Source: Ferruginibacter sp. (GTDB lineage Bacteria > Bacteroidota > Bacteroidia > Chitinophagales > Chitinophagaceae). From it: a stretch of 64,000 nt of DNA. Of the stretch, positions 8,660 to 16,355 are shown in pieces. Under the pieces are notes generated by a model that saw only the letters and a list, made by a program, of their open reading frames with translations, was not told the origin of the DNA and did not search any database. The position numbers were made by a program, and so were the translations under genes. The stretch's first letter is position 1. Each line of letters starts with the position of its first letter. The stretch covers positions 434,001 through 498,000 of the forward strand of contig JAHBTP010000001.1 in assembly GCA_019638485.1 (NCBI GenBank). The letters are read 5' to 3'.

Positions 8660-9613
8660 TTAATGTTTGTGGGCGTGGTGGCTGTGGTCTTCTGCCGATT
8701 TTTCGCCCTCTGATACGGTAATCGTGAAATCTGCCGTATGTACCACGTTGTTTATTTTGAACTGTACCCACATTCTGTAAAGCCCTGCTTTTTTGATAAG
8801 CGTTTCGGCATAGATTGGGAAATTCTCTTTTGATACCGGGTGTATATGTAGAAAATCTTTATCGGCTTTGCCTATCATTACGATATGGGCAGTCGCTCCG
8901 AGATAGTTCTGCATATCCTTTTCCTCTAATTTCTTGCCGTCTTTTTCTACCGAAAATTGCAAGCCCTGATTTCTGTTTGTTTTGAAGTCTTCGCCGTTAA
9001 GTAGTGTTACCGTAAAACCATCTACGGTTGAAACCAATTTTGTCTTTAAATCGGCTGTTTGTATTGCTGCCGTACCTTTTACCTCAATGGTTTGCTTATT
9101 AACCTCTCCCTCGGCTCCGTTCGGTTTGTAGTCGGTAAATAACAGGTATTTACCTGCTGCTGGGAATGTTTCTGAAACCTTATAAGAACCGTCTGCCTGT
9201 TCTTCGGGGTGGATATGGTCAAACCAGGTCAGTTCTTCATTCACTACCAAAAGGTGCATTTTCATTTCGTGCACTACTTCCAACGGCACATTTTTACCGT
9301 GTTCACTAATGGCGATGGATAGATTAGTTGGTTTACCTGCTTCCACATTTTGCGGGTTGGCAGCCACTTTTACTTCATACTGACTTTTCTCTTTATTAAC
9401 AGGGGTCAAAGCCATACCACATTTAGGGCATTTATCGCCTTTGTTTCCTTTTACTTCCGGGTGCATCGGACAAGCGTATGCGCTGTCGTGATTTGCGTGC
9501 TGATGTGCATTCATATCCTCTGATTTTTTATTATTACTTTCTGAATTGTTGCAGGCAGATAACGCTGCCAGTGAAACAACCGTGCTTAGTAATATGGTTT
9601 TTAAATTATTCAT
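8660..9613 (-). CDS. Heavy-metal-binding lipoprotein with HMBD domain and His-rich tail
   Basis: A 317-residue exported lipoprotein. The signal ends in LAALSAC, giving an acylated Cys21. A His-rich stretch (HQHANHD) is followed at ~47-71 by the heavy-metal-binding (HMBD, YHS-like) motif YACPMHPEV...CPKCGM. The remainder (~75-300) is two beta-rich modules with Met/His motifs such as VVHEMKMHLLVV, WFDHIHPEE and DFLHIHP. The tail is SHHAHKH. The layout suggests periplasmic copper or silver capture; the paired HIHP motifs are typical of proteins accompanying Cus/Cop systems in Bacteroidota. It has its own operator (site 2). No enzymatic role is visible. Confidence 0.85.
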   Translation of the reverse strand: MNNLKTILLSTVVSLAALSACNNSESNNKKSEDMNAHQHANHDSAYACPMHPEVKGNKGDKCPKCGMALTPVNKEKSQYEVKVAANPQNVEAGKPTNLSIAISEHGKNVPLEVVHEMKMHLLVVNEELTWFDHIHPEEQADGSYKVSETFPAAGKYLLFTDYKPNGAEGEVNKQTIEVKGTAAIQTADLKTKLVSTVDGFTVTLLNGEDFKTNRNQGLQFSVEKDGKKLEEKDMQNYLGATAHIVMIGKADKDFLHIHPVSKENFPIYAETLIKKAGLYRMWVQFKINNVVHTADFTITVSEGEKSAEDHSHHAHKH

Positions 9614-9637
9614 TTATTTATCTCTCTTATTACAATA

Positions 9638-9703
9638 CAAATTTCCGCATTAAATGGGTTGTATCTATTGTGATATTCTTTGTTTGATTTACGATTTTTA
9701 CTG
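9638..9703 (-). promoter_or_regulatory. Copper-island operator and -7 box, site 2
   Basis: The operator is at 9665-9703, with half-sites 21 bp apart, and the -7-like box GAAATTTG is at 9638-9645 (gap 19 bp). It drives the HMBD lipoprotein gene. The distal end overlaps the last codons of the MFS gene (stop 9698). Confidence 0.72.
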
Positions 9704-10894
9704 ATTGCTAACGCTTTTCTTTTGGCTCATTACAATCCTGATAACCGCTATCAATGTGATTATAAGCATAGGTATCAGTACAATGTTTACGCCATTCCAA
9801 CCCCAGTAATTGAACAGGCTACCTGCAAAGAAGCTCGCAATACTGATGACTGCAAAAACCGTGAAATCGTGGAAAGCCTGTGTTTTTTCTTTCTCTTCGG
9901 GTCTGTACACTTTGGTCAGCAATGATGAGCCACCGATAAACAGGAAGTTCCAACCTAAGCCCACGATGAACAATGCGGAAACGAAATGCGCAAAGCCTGT
10001 TCCCATCAGGGCAATGATGATGTACAGGAACAAAATCGCCAAGCCGGAAATAATGATACGGTAAACGCCGAATTTCTGAATGAGCATACCTGTAAAGAAT
10101 GACGGCAGGAACATACCCAATACGTGCCACTGGATAACCGTTGCGGAACTATCGGACGAATGCCCTACGCTGTGCATCGCTATCGGGGTAACGGTCATAG
10201 ACATTCCCATTACGGCAAATGCGGTAGATGATGCCAGTATTGCAAGTATGGTATCTTTATTCTTAATGATTTCTTTTAACGGGCGACCTTTCTTAACTGC
10301 TTCATTGGTTTGTACCGCAGATGTTCTTTGCAATTTTAAAAAGGAAACAACGCCCAAAGCGACCACGCTTAACAAGATAATGGAAAAGTAGGAATAAGCG
10401 TAAGGAACCGCCCCTAAATGCTGTGTAAACCTCGCTAAGTTGGGTCCGGCGAAAGCCGCAACAACGCCACCTGCAATAACAAAAGAAATTGCCTTGCTTT
10501 TCGCATAGTCGGGAACGGCATCAGCCGCAGCAAAACGGTAGTATTGCGAAAAGCCTTGATAAGCACCAATGAGCATATTACCTACTGAAAACAGCCAAAA
10601 GGAATTTTGGATAATACCGTACCACGAAACCAAACCCGATAAAACACCTATCAGTGTACCTATCATAAAGGCATTGCGCTGACCTAATTTTCTAATAATG
10701 AGGGATGCGGGTATCATCATACCTGCCGTACCTACGGTAATCATTGCCAATGGCAAGGTCGCCAGATTTTTATCGGGAGCCATTTGTAAGCCTACCACAC
10801 CCGAAAGCGTAATGACCAATATGGATGCAGTCTGGAACAATGCCTGCGAGGTAAACAGGAGATACACGTTGTTCCATTTTATTTTTGCTGTCAT
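9698..10894 (-). CDS. MFS transporter
   Basis: A 398-residue integral membrane protein with about 12 hydrophobic segments and the MFS-like loop IIRKLGQRNAF between helices 2 and 3. It sits alone under its own operator (site 3) inside the copper island, so export of a metal, metal complex or toxic compound is likely. Many Bacteroidota copper islands contain such a gene, but the substrate is not readable from sequence. The start ATG at 10894 lies 20 bp from the -7 box, consistent with this choice. Confidence 0.85.
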   Translation of the reverse strand: MTAKIKWNNVYLLFTSQALFQTASILVITLSGVVGLQMAPDKNLATLPLAMITVGTAGMMIPASLIIRKLGQRNAFMIGTLIGVLSGLVSWYGIIQNSFWLFSVGNMLIGAYQGFSQYYRFAAADAVPDYAKSKAISFVIAGGVVAAFAGPNLARFTQHLGAVPYAYSYFSIILLSVVALGVVSFLKLQRTSAVQTNEAVKKGRPLKEIIKNKDTILAILASSTAFAVMGMSMTVTPIAMHSVGHSSDSSATVIQWHVLGMFLPSFFTGMLIQKFGVYRIIISGLAILFLYIIIALMGTGFAHFVSALFIVGLGWNFLFIGGSSLLTKVYRPEEKEKTQAFHDFTVFAVISIASFFAGSLFNYWGWNGVNIVLIPMLIITLIAVIRIVMSQKKSVSNQ

Positions 10895-10913
10895 AATCTT
10901 AAAATTTATGATG

Positions 10914-10979
10914 CAAAATTGGCAATTTGCTTCGGGCTGCCTATTGTGATATTTCTTGTTTGATTTGTGAGGTTTACTG
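10914..10979 (-). promoter_or_regulatory. Copper-island operator and -7 box, site 3
   Basis: The operator is at 10941-10979 and the -7-like box CAATTTTG at 10914-10921, with a gap of 19 bp. It drives the MFS gene. Confidence 0.74.
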
Positions 10980-11004
10980 ATTTAGCCCGGTATAGTAAAT
11001 GCAA

Positions 11005-11034
11005 AAAGGTCATAGCATAACCGCTACAACCTTT
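11005..11034 (-). terminator. Probable terminator of the multicopper oxidase transcript
   Basis: AAAGGT...AGC (11005-) pairs with GCT...ACCTTT (-11034), an interrupted stem; TTTTGC follows on the minus strand. Confidence 0.5.
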
Positions 11035-11057
11035 GTCTGTTTTATGAATAAAATCCT

Positions 11058-13358
11058 TTAGTAATTGAGCGAAAGCCCTGCACCAAAGCCCATATCACTA
11101 TCATAGTGCGCTCTGATACCGATATGCCTTGTCAGGATGTACCGCAGGTCTGCCATATATTCCAAATCGGTATTGACCATAAACCCGGCTCTTAACCGTC
11201 TGGAGATAGGTATATCCTCCCGCATCAATGATACCCTGAAAATACCGTCGTGGTAAACTTCTGCCTGTACGTTAACCAACATCGGCAAGGTGTACATTAC
11301 TCCTAAGCTCACAGCAGCCCGGTTGTCTTTTTTATTGACCTGCCCGAAGAGGTTTTTCTCGTGCTCGTCCATACCCATTCTGCGGTATCGCCAGTCGAAC
11401 CCGACAAAAGGCATCAGCCATTGCATTTTACCGATGTAACGCCCTAAATGGGTTTCCACCTCATAACCGTGCATATCGTTGTAACCTAAACGCCATTCCG
11501 TGCCTAAGCTGTAACGGGCATTCATCAGCATTGCTTCCCCGTCTATACCATTGGTAGCGAAATCGCTCTGCGCCATTAAATGCGGCATATTGCTTTCACG
11601 CTGTAACATTTTATAGGCTTTAGCCTTGTTGGGCAATTCGGGATTTTTATAATCGTCCACTGTAAACACCCGGTTCATTCCCGCCATCATATGATACAGG
11701 ATATGACAATGGAAAAACCAATCGCCCTCGGTATTGGCAAGGAACTCAATCGTATCGGTTTCCATCGGCATAATGTCGATGATGTTTTTCATCGGTGCAT
11801 TTTCGCCGTGCTCATTCAGCACCCTGAAATCAAAGCCGTGCAGGTGTATCGGGTGGCGCATCATCGAGTTATTATAAATCGTAATCCTCAATACTTCGCC
11901 TTTTTTAACAGGTATCTTATCTGTTTCTGCCAAAACCTTGTTATCCATACTCCAAACGTAACGGTTCATATTTCCCGTTAATGTAAATTTCAGTTCCTTA
12001 ACCGGGGCATCAGCCGGAAGCGTGGTATTATGCGGCGATTTCAGCATTGCGTAATTAAGCGTTTTAATGTCGCTTAACGCATTGGCATTATAACGGTTGT
12101 GGTCTTCGTCGCTATTCATCTTATGGTCGCCGTGATGCTCCATAGACGGCGCTGTATCCTTATTTTTTTTGCTCTTTTCCTCGCCTGTAATCTCCGGGTA
12201 CATCACTACGTTCATATCCATTTGGTTCAGGCTCATATTCATTCCCATATCGTCCAGGTCGCCGTTCATCTTCATCATATCGTTCATCATCTGCATACCC
12301 TCAAAATATTTCAGGCGTGGCATTTCCCCGACCAATTGTTTTGTACCGTTGCCAATAAAATAGCTTGTGGATTGGGTACGGTCTTCGGTGGTTGCCATAA
12401 ATTCAAAGGCTTTGCCGTCTTCGGGAATGGTAACAACAACATCGTAAGTTTCAGATACGGCAATAATCAGCCTGTCCACTTCCACAGGCTCCACATCGTT
12501 ACCATCACTCGCCACTACGGTAATTTTACCGCCTGCGTAGCGCAGCCAAAAGTAAGACGATGCACCGCCATTAGAAATGCGTAAACGTACTTTGTCGCCT
12601 GCTTTTAAGGGCTTGCCGTCAATGCTTTTTAAATCGGTATGATGATTACCGTTCATCATTACACGGTCGTAATACACATCGCTCACGTCCATTGCCAACA
12701 TACGCTTCCATTCGTTGTTCAGCTTGGTTTTGAATTTACCGCTTCTAATGGCTTCGGCGTAGCTTTGTGTTGCGCCTTTCCTTATCGCAAACCAGTCGCT
12801 TGCTGCGTGCAACATACGGTGTACATTTTCGGGCTTCAGGTTCGTCCATTCGCTTAGCATAATGGGAATTTCCGGTAAATCGTCAATTCCTGTCCTAAAT
12901 GTTTTATCGTCAGCCTTTTTGTGCATTATAAAGCTGCCGTACATTCCAATCTGTTCCTGCAATCCCGAATGTGAGTGATACCAATGCGTTCCGTTCTGAA
13001 TAATCGGAAATCGGTAAGTATAAGTTGTGCCCGGCTCAATCGGCATTTGCGTTAAGAAAGGTACGCCGTCTTCCTTATTCGGCAGGAACAAGCCGTGCCA
13101 GTGCAGGGATGTACTTTCTTTTAACTGGTTATGCACTACGATTTCTGCCGTGTCGCCCTCTGTAAATTCAAGCGTGGGCATCGGGATTTGCCCGTTTACA
13201 GCAATTGCCCTCTTTTCCTTGCCCGCATAGTTTACAAGCGTATCTTTTACATACAGGTCGTAATGAACTACCTTTTGTGCAATGCTGACTTGTGATATAA
13301 AGAGTGCCAACAGGGTTAGCGGCAACAGCTTTTTGTAAAGAAATTTTTGATTATCCAT
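11058..13358 (-). CDS. Multicopper oxidase (CopA/PcoA-like) with extra C-terminal CopB/barrel-like domain
   Basis: About 766 residues; the ATG at 13358 gives a clean signal peptide (LLPLTLLALFISQVSIA), while an ATG at 13409 would add 17 residues. The cupredoxin N-domain holds the copper ligands HWHG (~86) and HWYHSH (~125). The C-domain has HPIHLHGF and HCHILYHMMAGM, the type 1 and trinuclear ligands. Between them is a Met/His/Asp-rich insertion (MMNDMMKMNGD, MNMSLNQMDM, EHHGDHKM), typical of copper-tolerance oxidases. After the oxidase, the last ~170 residues resemble the outer-membrane protein CopB (LGTEWRLGYND, MPFVGFDWRYRRMG, and an aromatic end GLSLNY). It likely oxidises Cu(I) in the periplasm. 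It is third in a run HMA - DUF3347 - oxidase. Confidence 0.92.
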   Translation of the reverse strand: MDNQKFLYKKLLPLTLLALFISQVSIAQKVVHYDLYVKDTLVNYAGKEKRAIAVNGQIPMPTLEFTEGDTAEIVVHNQLKESTSLHWHGLFLPNKEDGVPFLTQMPIEPGTTYTYRFPIIQNGTHWYHSHSGLQEQIGMYGSFIMHKKADDKTFRTGIDDLPEIPIMLSEWTNLKPENVHRMLHAASDWFAIRKGATQSYAEAIRSGKFKTKLNNEWKRMLAMDVSDVYYDRVMMNGNHHTDLKSIDGKPLKAGDKVRLRISNGGASSYFWLRYAGGKITVVASDGNDVEPVEVDRLIIAVSETYDVVVTIPEDGKAFEFMATTEDRTQSTSYFIGNGTKQLVGEMPRLKYFEGMQMMNDMMKMNGDLDDMGMNMSLNQMDMNVVMYPEITGEEKSKKNKDTAPSMEHHGDHKMNSDEDHNRYNANALSDIKTLNYAMLKSPHNTTLPADAPVKELKFTLTGNMNRYVWSMDNKVLAETDKIPVKKGEVLRITIYNNSMMRHPIHLHGFDFRVLNEHGENAPMKNIIDIMPMETDTIEFLANTEGDWFFHCHILYHMMAGMNRVFTVDDYKNPELPNKAKAYKMLQRESNMPHLMAQSDFATNGIDGEAMLMNARYSLGTEWRLGYNDMHGYEVETHLGRYIGKMQWLMPFVGFDWRYRRMGMDEHEKNLFGQVNKKDNRAAVSLGVMYTLPMLVNVQAEVYHDGIFRVSLMREDIPISRRLRAGFMVNTDLEYMADLRYILTRHIGIRAHYDSDMGFGAGLSLNY

Positions 13359-13387
13359 TTTAAAAATCGCATTGGTTATAAAGATTA

Positions 13388-13416
13388 AAAGGCATTGCCC
13401 ATTCAGCAATGCCTTT
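13388..13416 (-). terminator. Hairpin between DUF3347 and multicopper oxidase genes
   Basis: AAAGGCATTG (13388-13397) pairs perfectly with CAATGCCTTT (13407-13416). On the minus strand TTTTAATCTTTAT follows. It could reduce expression of the oxidase relative to DUF3347. Confidence 0.65.
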
Positions 13417-13424
13417 GTGGGTTA

Positions 13425-13868
13425 TTATTTAGTTTCGGCAACTTTACCACAGGTAAGCATAGAAGAACCGTAGTATGGATTTTTAATCTCCTTTTCTTTG
13501 CTTAACCAATATGCTTTTTTCATCGGGCAATATTGGTAGTAAACGGGTTGGTTTACTTTGTCTGATGATTTTACCACTTTCCATAGTACGGTTGATACAT
13601 CGTTGAAAGCGGCTCTTTGCTTTTCAAGGTTGTTACCTGCCTTGCTTAATTTGTCGGTGGCTTTCTGCAATTCTGCTTTCTGTGTAAAATCGCCCTCGCT
13701 CTTAACGGCTTCGTTCAGTGCGCTAATGGCGGTGCTTGCCGCTTTACTATCGCTGCTTACCAAAGCATTTTTTACGCTGATGTAGTTGTTCAGCAGGTTG
13801 CCTGTATTTTGCGCAAAGGCAGAAAATCCAAACAACATTACGGTCATTGCTACTATTAACTTTTTCAT
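13425..13868 (-). CDS. DUF3347 domain periplasmic protein
   Basis: A 147-residue exported protein with a signal peptide (AVTMLFGFSAFAQ). Residues ~24-105 are helical (ISVKNALVSSDSKAAS, AISALNEAV), and the C-terminal motif YYQYCPM...YWLSKEKEIKNPYYG...MLTCG is the hallmark of the DUF3347 family. That motif has conserved Cys, Met and Tyr residues that may bind copper; the same domain is often appended to CusB-like proteins. It lies between a small HMA gene and the multicopper oxidase gene, under operator site 4. A periplasmic copper-binding role is inferred. Confidence 0.87.
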   Translation of the reverse strand: MKKLIVAMTVMLFGFSAFAQNTGNLLNNYISVKNALVSSDSKAASTAISALNEAVKSEGDFTQKAELQKATDKLSKAGNNLEKQRAAFNDVSTVLWKVVKSSDKVNQPVYYQYCPMKKAYWLSKEKEIKNPYYGSSMLTCGKVAETK

Positions 13869-13902
13869 TTTTTATCCTTTTTAATAATGAGTGAATGGCT
13901 GA

Positions 13903-14124
13903 TTATTCTGAAATGGGTTCAGCTTTAAACCCTTTTTTCTTGATGATGGCAACAACCTCGTCTTCGGTAATGCCCTCTGCTTTTACAGTCAGGATTTTAT
14001 CGGCGTTGGTCGTATCAACGTTCCATTCGCAGATACCGCCTGCGTTATCTAAATCTGCCTGCACTTTTGATACACAGTTGCTGCAATTAAGGTTTGTCTT
14101 GAATTGAAGATTTTTGCTTTCCAT
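13903..14124 (-). CDS. Small HMA domain protein, CopZ-like (paralogue)
   Basis: A 73-residue single HMA domain with the metal motif NCSNC (Cys14, Cys17). It is a close paralogue of the protein at 8315-8536. It is the first gene after the double operator (sites 4a and 4b) and leads the transcript HMA - DUF3347 - multicopper oxidase. Likely a cytosolic Cu(I) carrier. Confidence 0.88.
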   Translation of the reverse strand: MESKNLQFKTNLNCSNCVSKVQADLDNAGGICEWNVDTTNADKILTVKAEGITEDEVVAIIKKKGFKAEPISE

Positions 14125-14155
14125 TGTCTTGAACTTTTATTTGTTTTTGTTGATA

Positions 14156-14221
14156 CAAAATTCGGTAGATAATGCGCTACGCTGTTTGTGAAATTCCTTG
14201 TTTGATTTATGATATTTACTG
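14156..14221 (-). promoter_or_regulatory. Copper-island operator and -7 box, site 4a
   Basis: The operator is at 14183-14221 (half-sites 21 bp apart) and the -7-like box GAATTTTG at 14156-14163, gap 19 bp. It drives HMA - DUF3347 - multicopper oxidase. Confidence 0.75.
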
Positions 14222-14242
14222 ATTGCATTTCACAAACGGTTC

Positions 14243-14281
14243 CGCTTGTAATATTCCGGCTTTGTTTTATGACTTTTACTG
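14243..14281 (-). promoter_or_regulatory. Copper-island operator, site 4b (tandem upstream copy)
   Basis: A second full 39-bp operator in the same orientation, exactly 60 bp upstream of site 4a. It has no -7 box at the expected 19 bp, so it probably assists site 4a. Confidence 0.65.
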
Positions 14282-14284
14282 ATT

Positions 14285-14493
14285 ATAGTGACGGTTCAGA
14301 ATAAGCGGAATACTTTTACCGAAGTATAACGCTAACTGATTATAAAATGGCTATCAAAACCTTTCTCTCGGTTTTGCATCGGGCTATGTTGTAGCTCCGG
14401 GTTCCCAACCCCAACACGATTGCACAAATCTTCTTTGTGCAACAATCTTTATTGCAAAATCACACATAACATAATTTTTAAAAATCATTTATA
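14285..14493. other. Intergenic region upstream of HPPD with two hairpins
   Basis: No gene is seen. It holds GGGTT-CCC-AACCC (14399-14411) flanked by TGTTG/CAACA (14387-14391 and 14412-14416), and a 9-bp stem TTGCACAAA/TTTGTGCAA (14420-14442). The second could terminate an upstream transcript or act on HPPD expression. I see no convincing -7 box for HPPD. Confidence 0.4.
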
Positions 14494-15654
14494 ATGACAA
14501 ACGATTTAAAGAACGTCGAATATGGCTTGGATAAGATATTCGAGGGCGCACAAGACTTTTTACCGATTTTAGGAACGGACTACGTGGAATTTTATGTAGG
14601 CAATGCGAAGCAGGCTGCTCACTATTACAAATCAGCTTTCGGGTTCCAGTCGTTGGCGTATGCCGGACTGGAAACAGGCTTACAGGACAGGGCTTCTTAC
14701 GTGGTAAAGCAGGACAAAGTAAGACTGGTATTAACGACCGGGATGCGCTCTAATTCCGAAATCAACGAACACGTAAAGAAGCACGGCGACGGCATCAAAG
14801 TAGTGGGTCTTTGGGTAGAAGATGCCCGCAAAGCCTTTGAAGAAACTACGAAAAGAGGTGCTAAAGCCTATATGGAACCAACTGTAACTACCGATGAAAA
14901 CGGCGAAGTGGTACAATCGGGCATTTATGCGTATGGCGAAACGATTTTTATGTTTACCGAACGCAAAAACTACAACGGTATATTTATGCCGGGCTATGAG
15001 CAATGGAAAACCGAATATAACCCTGCGCCTGCGGGACTGAAATATATTGACCATATGGTGGGCAATGTGGACTGGAACCAAATGGACACCTGGGTAAAAT
15101 GGTTTGAGGATGTAATGGGATTTGAAAACTTCCTGTCATTCGATGATAAGCAGGTTTCTACCGAATATTCTGCCCTGATGTCTAAAGTAATGGCAAACGG
15201 TAACGGCAGAATTAAATTCCCGATAAACGAACCCGCAGAGGGCAAAAAGAAATCACAGATTGAAGAGTACCTTGAATTTTACGAGGGCGAGGGCGTTCAG
15301 CATATTGCCGTAACTACGGATGATATAGTAAAGACCGTAAACGACCTGAAATCAAGAGGAGTTGAATTTCTGTCAAGACCGCCACAGGCGTATTATGATG
15401 CCATTCCTGAACGCTTAAAAGCGCATATGCACCGCTTTAAAGAAGATATTAAGGAATTGCAGGAGTTGGGTATTCTGATTGATGCGGACGAAGAGGGCTA
15501 TTTGTTACAAATCTTTACCAAACCAGTTGAAGACCGCCCTACATTCTTCTTTGAGGTTATCCAAAGAATGGGCGCAAGAGGTTTCGGGGCAGGAAACTTT
15601 AAAGCCTTGTTCCAGTCTATCGAAAGGGAGCAGGAACGCAGAGGCACATTATAA
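14494..15654 (+). CDS. hppD: 4-hydroxyphenylpyruvate dioxygenase
   Basis: A 386-residue cytosolic Fe(II) enzyme converting 4-hydroxyphenylpyruvate to homogentisate in tyrosine breakdown. It has two VOC (glyoxalase-fold) halves. The iron ligands are visible as His187 (YIDHMVGN), His270 (VQHIAVTTDD) and Glu354 (FFEVIQR), and the C-terminal gate helix RGFGAGNFKALFQSIE is intact. Length is normal for the family. It is the only plus-strand gene in this part of the island and has no homogentisate dioxygenase next to it. On its own it would make homogentisate, the precursor of pyomelanin, which binds metals; that link to copper is speculative. Confidence 0.95.
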   Translation: MTNDLKNVEYGLDKIFEGAQDFLPILGTDYVEFYVGNAKQAAHYYKSAFGFQSLAYAGLETGLQDRASYVVKQDKVRLVLTTGMRSNSEINEHVKKHGDGIKVVGLWVEDARKAFEETTKRGAKAYMEPTVTTDENGEVVQSGIYAYGETIFMFTERKNYNGIFMPGYEQWKTEYNPAPAGLKYIDHMVGNVDWNQMDTWVKWFEDVMGFENFLSFDDKQVSTEYSALMSKVMANGNGRIKFPINEPAEGKKKSQIEEYLEFYEGEGVQHIAVTTDDIVKTVNDLKSRGVEFLSRPPQAYYDAIPERLKAHMHRFKEDIKELQELGILIDADEEGYLLQIFTKPVEDRPTFFFEVIQRMGARGFGAGNFKALFQSIEREQERRGTL

Positions 15655-15676
15655 TCATTCATTTTCCTTTTTAACG

Positions 15677-15708
15677 AAGAGGCTGTTTCAGATTTGAAAC
15701 AGCCTCTT
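15677..15708. terminator. Bidirectional terminator between HPPD and DUF2652
   Basis: AAGAGGCTGTTTCA (15677-15690) pairs perfectly with TGAAACAGCCTCTT (15695-15708), four-base loop, between convergent genes. Confidence 0.88.
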
Positions 15709-15710
15709 TA

Positions 15711-16274
15711 TTAAAGGTAATGGATATAGCCTATTTCGGGCAGGTATTTACAGTCTTCGCAGTTGTCATACGCAACGGTTGCTTTTTCGGGTTGGTCGAA
15801 ATTGACCTCCAAAAAGGCATTGGAAAATAACGCATAGGGCGGGTATTCCGCAATATGGTTTTTGAGCATCTTGTGGGCTTCTACCACTGGTGCGCCGTAG
15901 AGCTTCTCAAATTTCCCAATTTTGTATTTGGTAAATTCCCCGTAGTGTACAATTATCTTTAATGATAAAGGAATTTCGATTGCCAGTTGTAATGCCAGGC
16001 GTTTGCATTCCTTTTGAAAATCGTTGTACATCTTTTCTATCTGCATCAATGTTTCTTCAAAGGTGGGCAGGTTTTGGTACTTGTAAAAAAGTATCGCATC
16101 GCCCTCAATCTCTGAAATTTCAAGACAAACGATATTGCTATCCATTACTGATTTGAGCAGGCTTTCTGTTATGTATTTGCCAACAAACATATTTGATTTG
16201 ATAACGAAATCCGTAAAGCCTGAAATGTCGGGTATCATTATCATTCCGTTTTTATTGGCGGTATCGTGTTGCAT
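15711..16274 (-). CDS. DUF2652 protein, class III cyclase-like fold
   Basis: A 187-residue protein. The start IPDISGFTDFV (Asp16) and later EISEIEGDAILFYK (Asp59) correspond to the two metal-binding motifs of class III adenylate/guanylate cyclases (FxDxxGFT and GD). The usual substrate-selecting Lys before GD is replaced by Glu/Ile, so cyclase activity is doubtful. I recall this family as DUF2652. It lies after the TolC gene, behind a terminator, and converges on HPPD. Function unknown; a nucleotide-binding or signalling role is only suggested by the motifs. Confidence 0.7.
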   Translation of the reverse strand: MQHDTANKNGMIMIPDISGFTDFVIKSNMFVGKYITESLLKSVMDSNIVCLEISEIEGDAILFYKYQNLPTFEETLMQIEKMYNDFQKECKRLALQLAIEIPLSLKIIVHYGEFTKYKIGKFEKLYGAPVVEAHKMLKNHIAEYPPYALFSNAFLEVNFDQPEKATVAYDNCEDCKYLPEIGYIHYL

Positions 16275-16296
16275 TTATATCATCGTATTATCCATT

Positions 16297-16326
16297 AAAA
16301 ATGCAGGGGCTTTTTACCGCCCCCGC
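16297..16326 (-). terminator. Terminator after the efflux operon
   Basis: GCAGGGGC (16303-16310) pairs with GCCCCCGC (16319-16326); ATTTTTAA follows on the minus strand. It separates tolC from DUF2652. Confidence 0.7.
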
Positions 16327-16355
16327 AAATTGTGTGTATCTCACTCCAACAAAAA

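Noticed and set aside
12099..12584. Long plus-strand frame (161 codons) opposite the multicopper oxidase
   Set aside because: Its His-rich translation is the shadow of the Met/Asp-rich oxidase insertion on the other strand.
14243..14281. Operator 4b as activator of the plus-strand HPPD gene
   Set aside because: It is oriented to the minus strand and no -7 box lies at the required distance toward HPPD.
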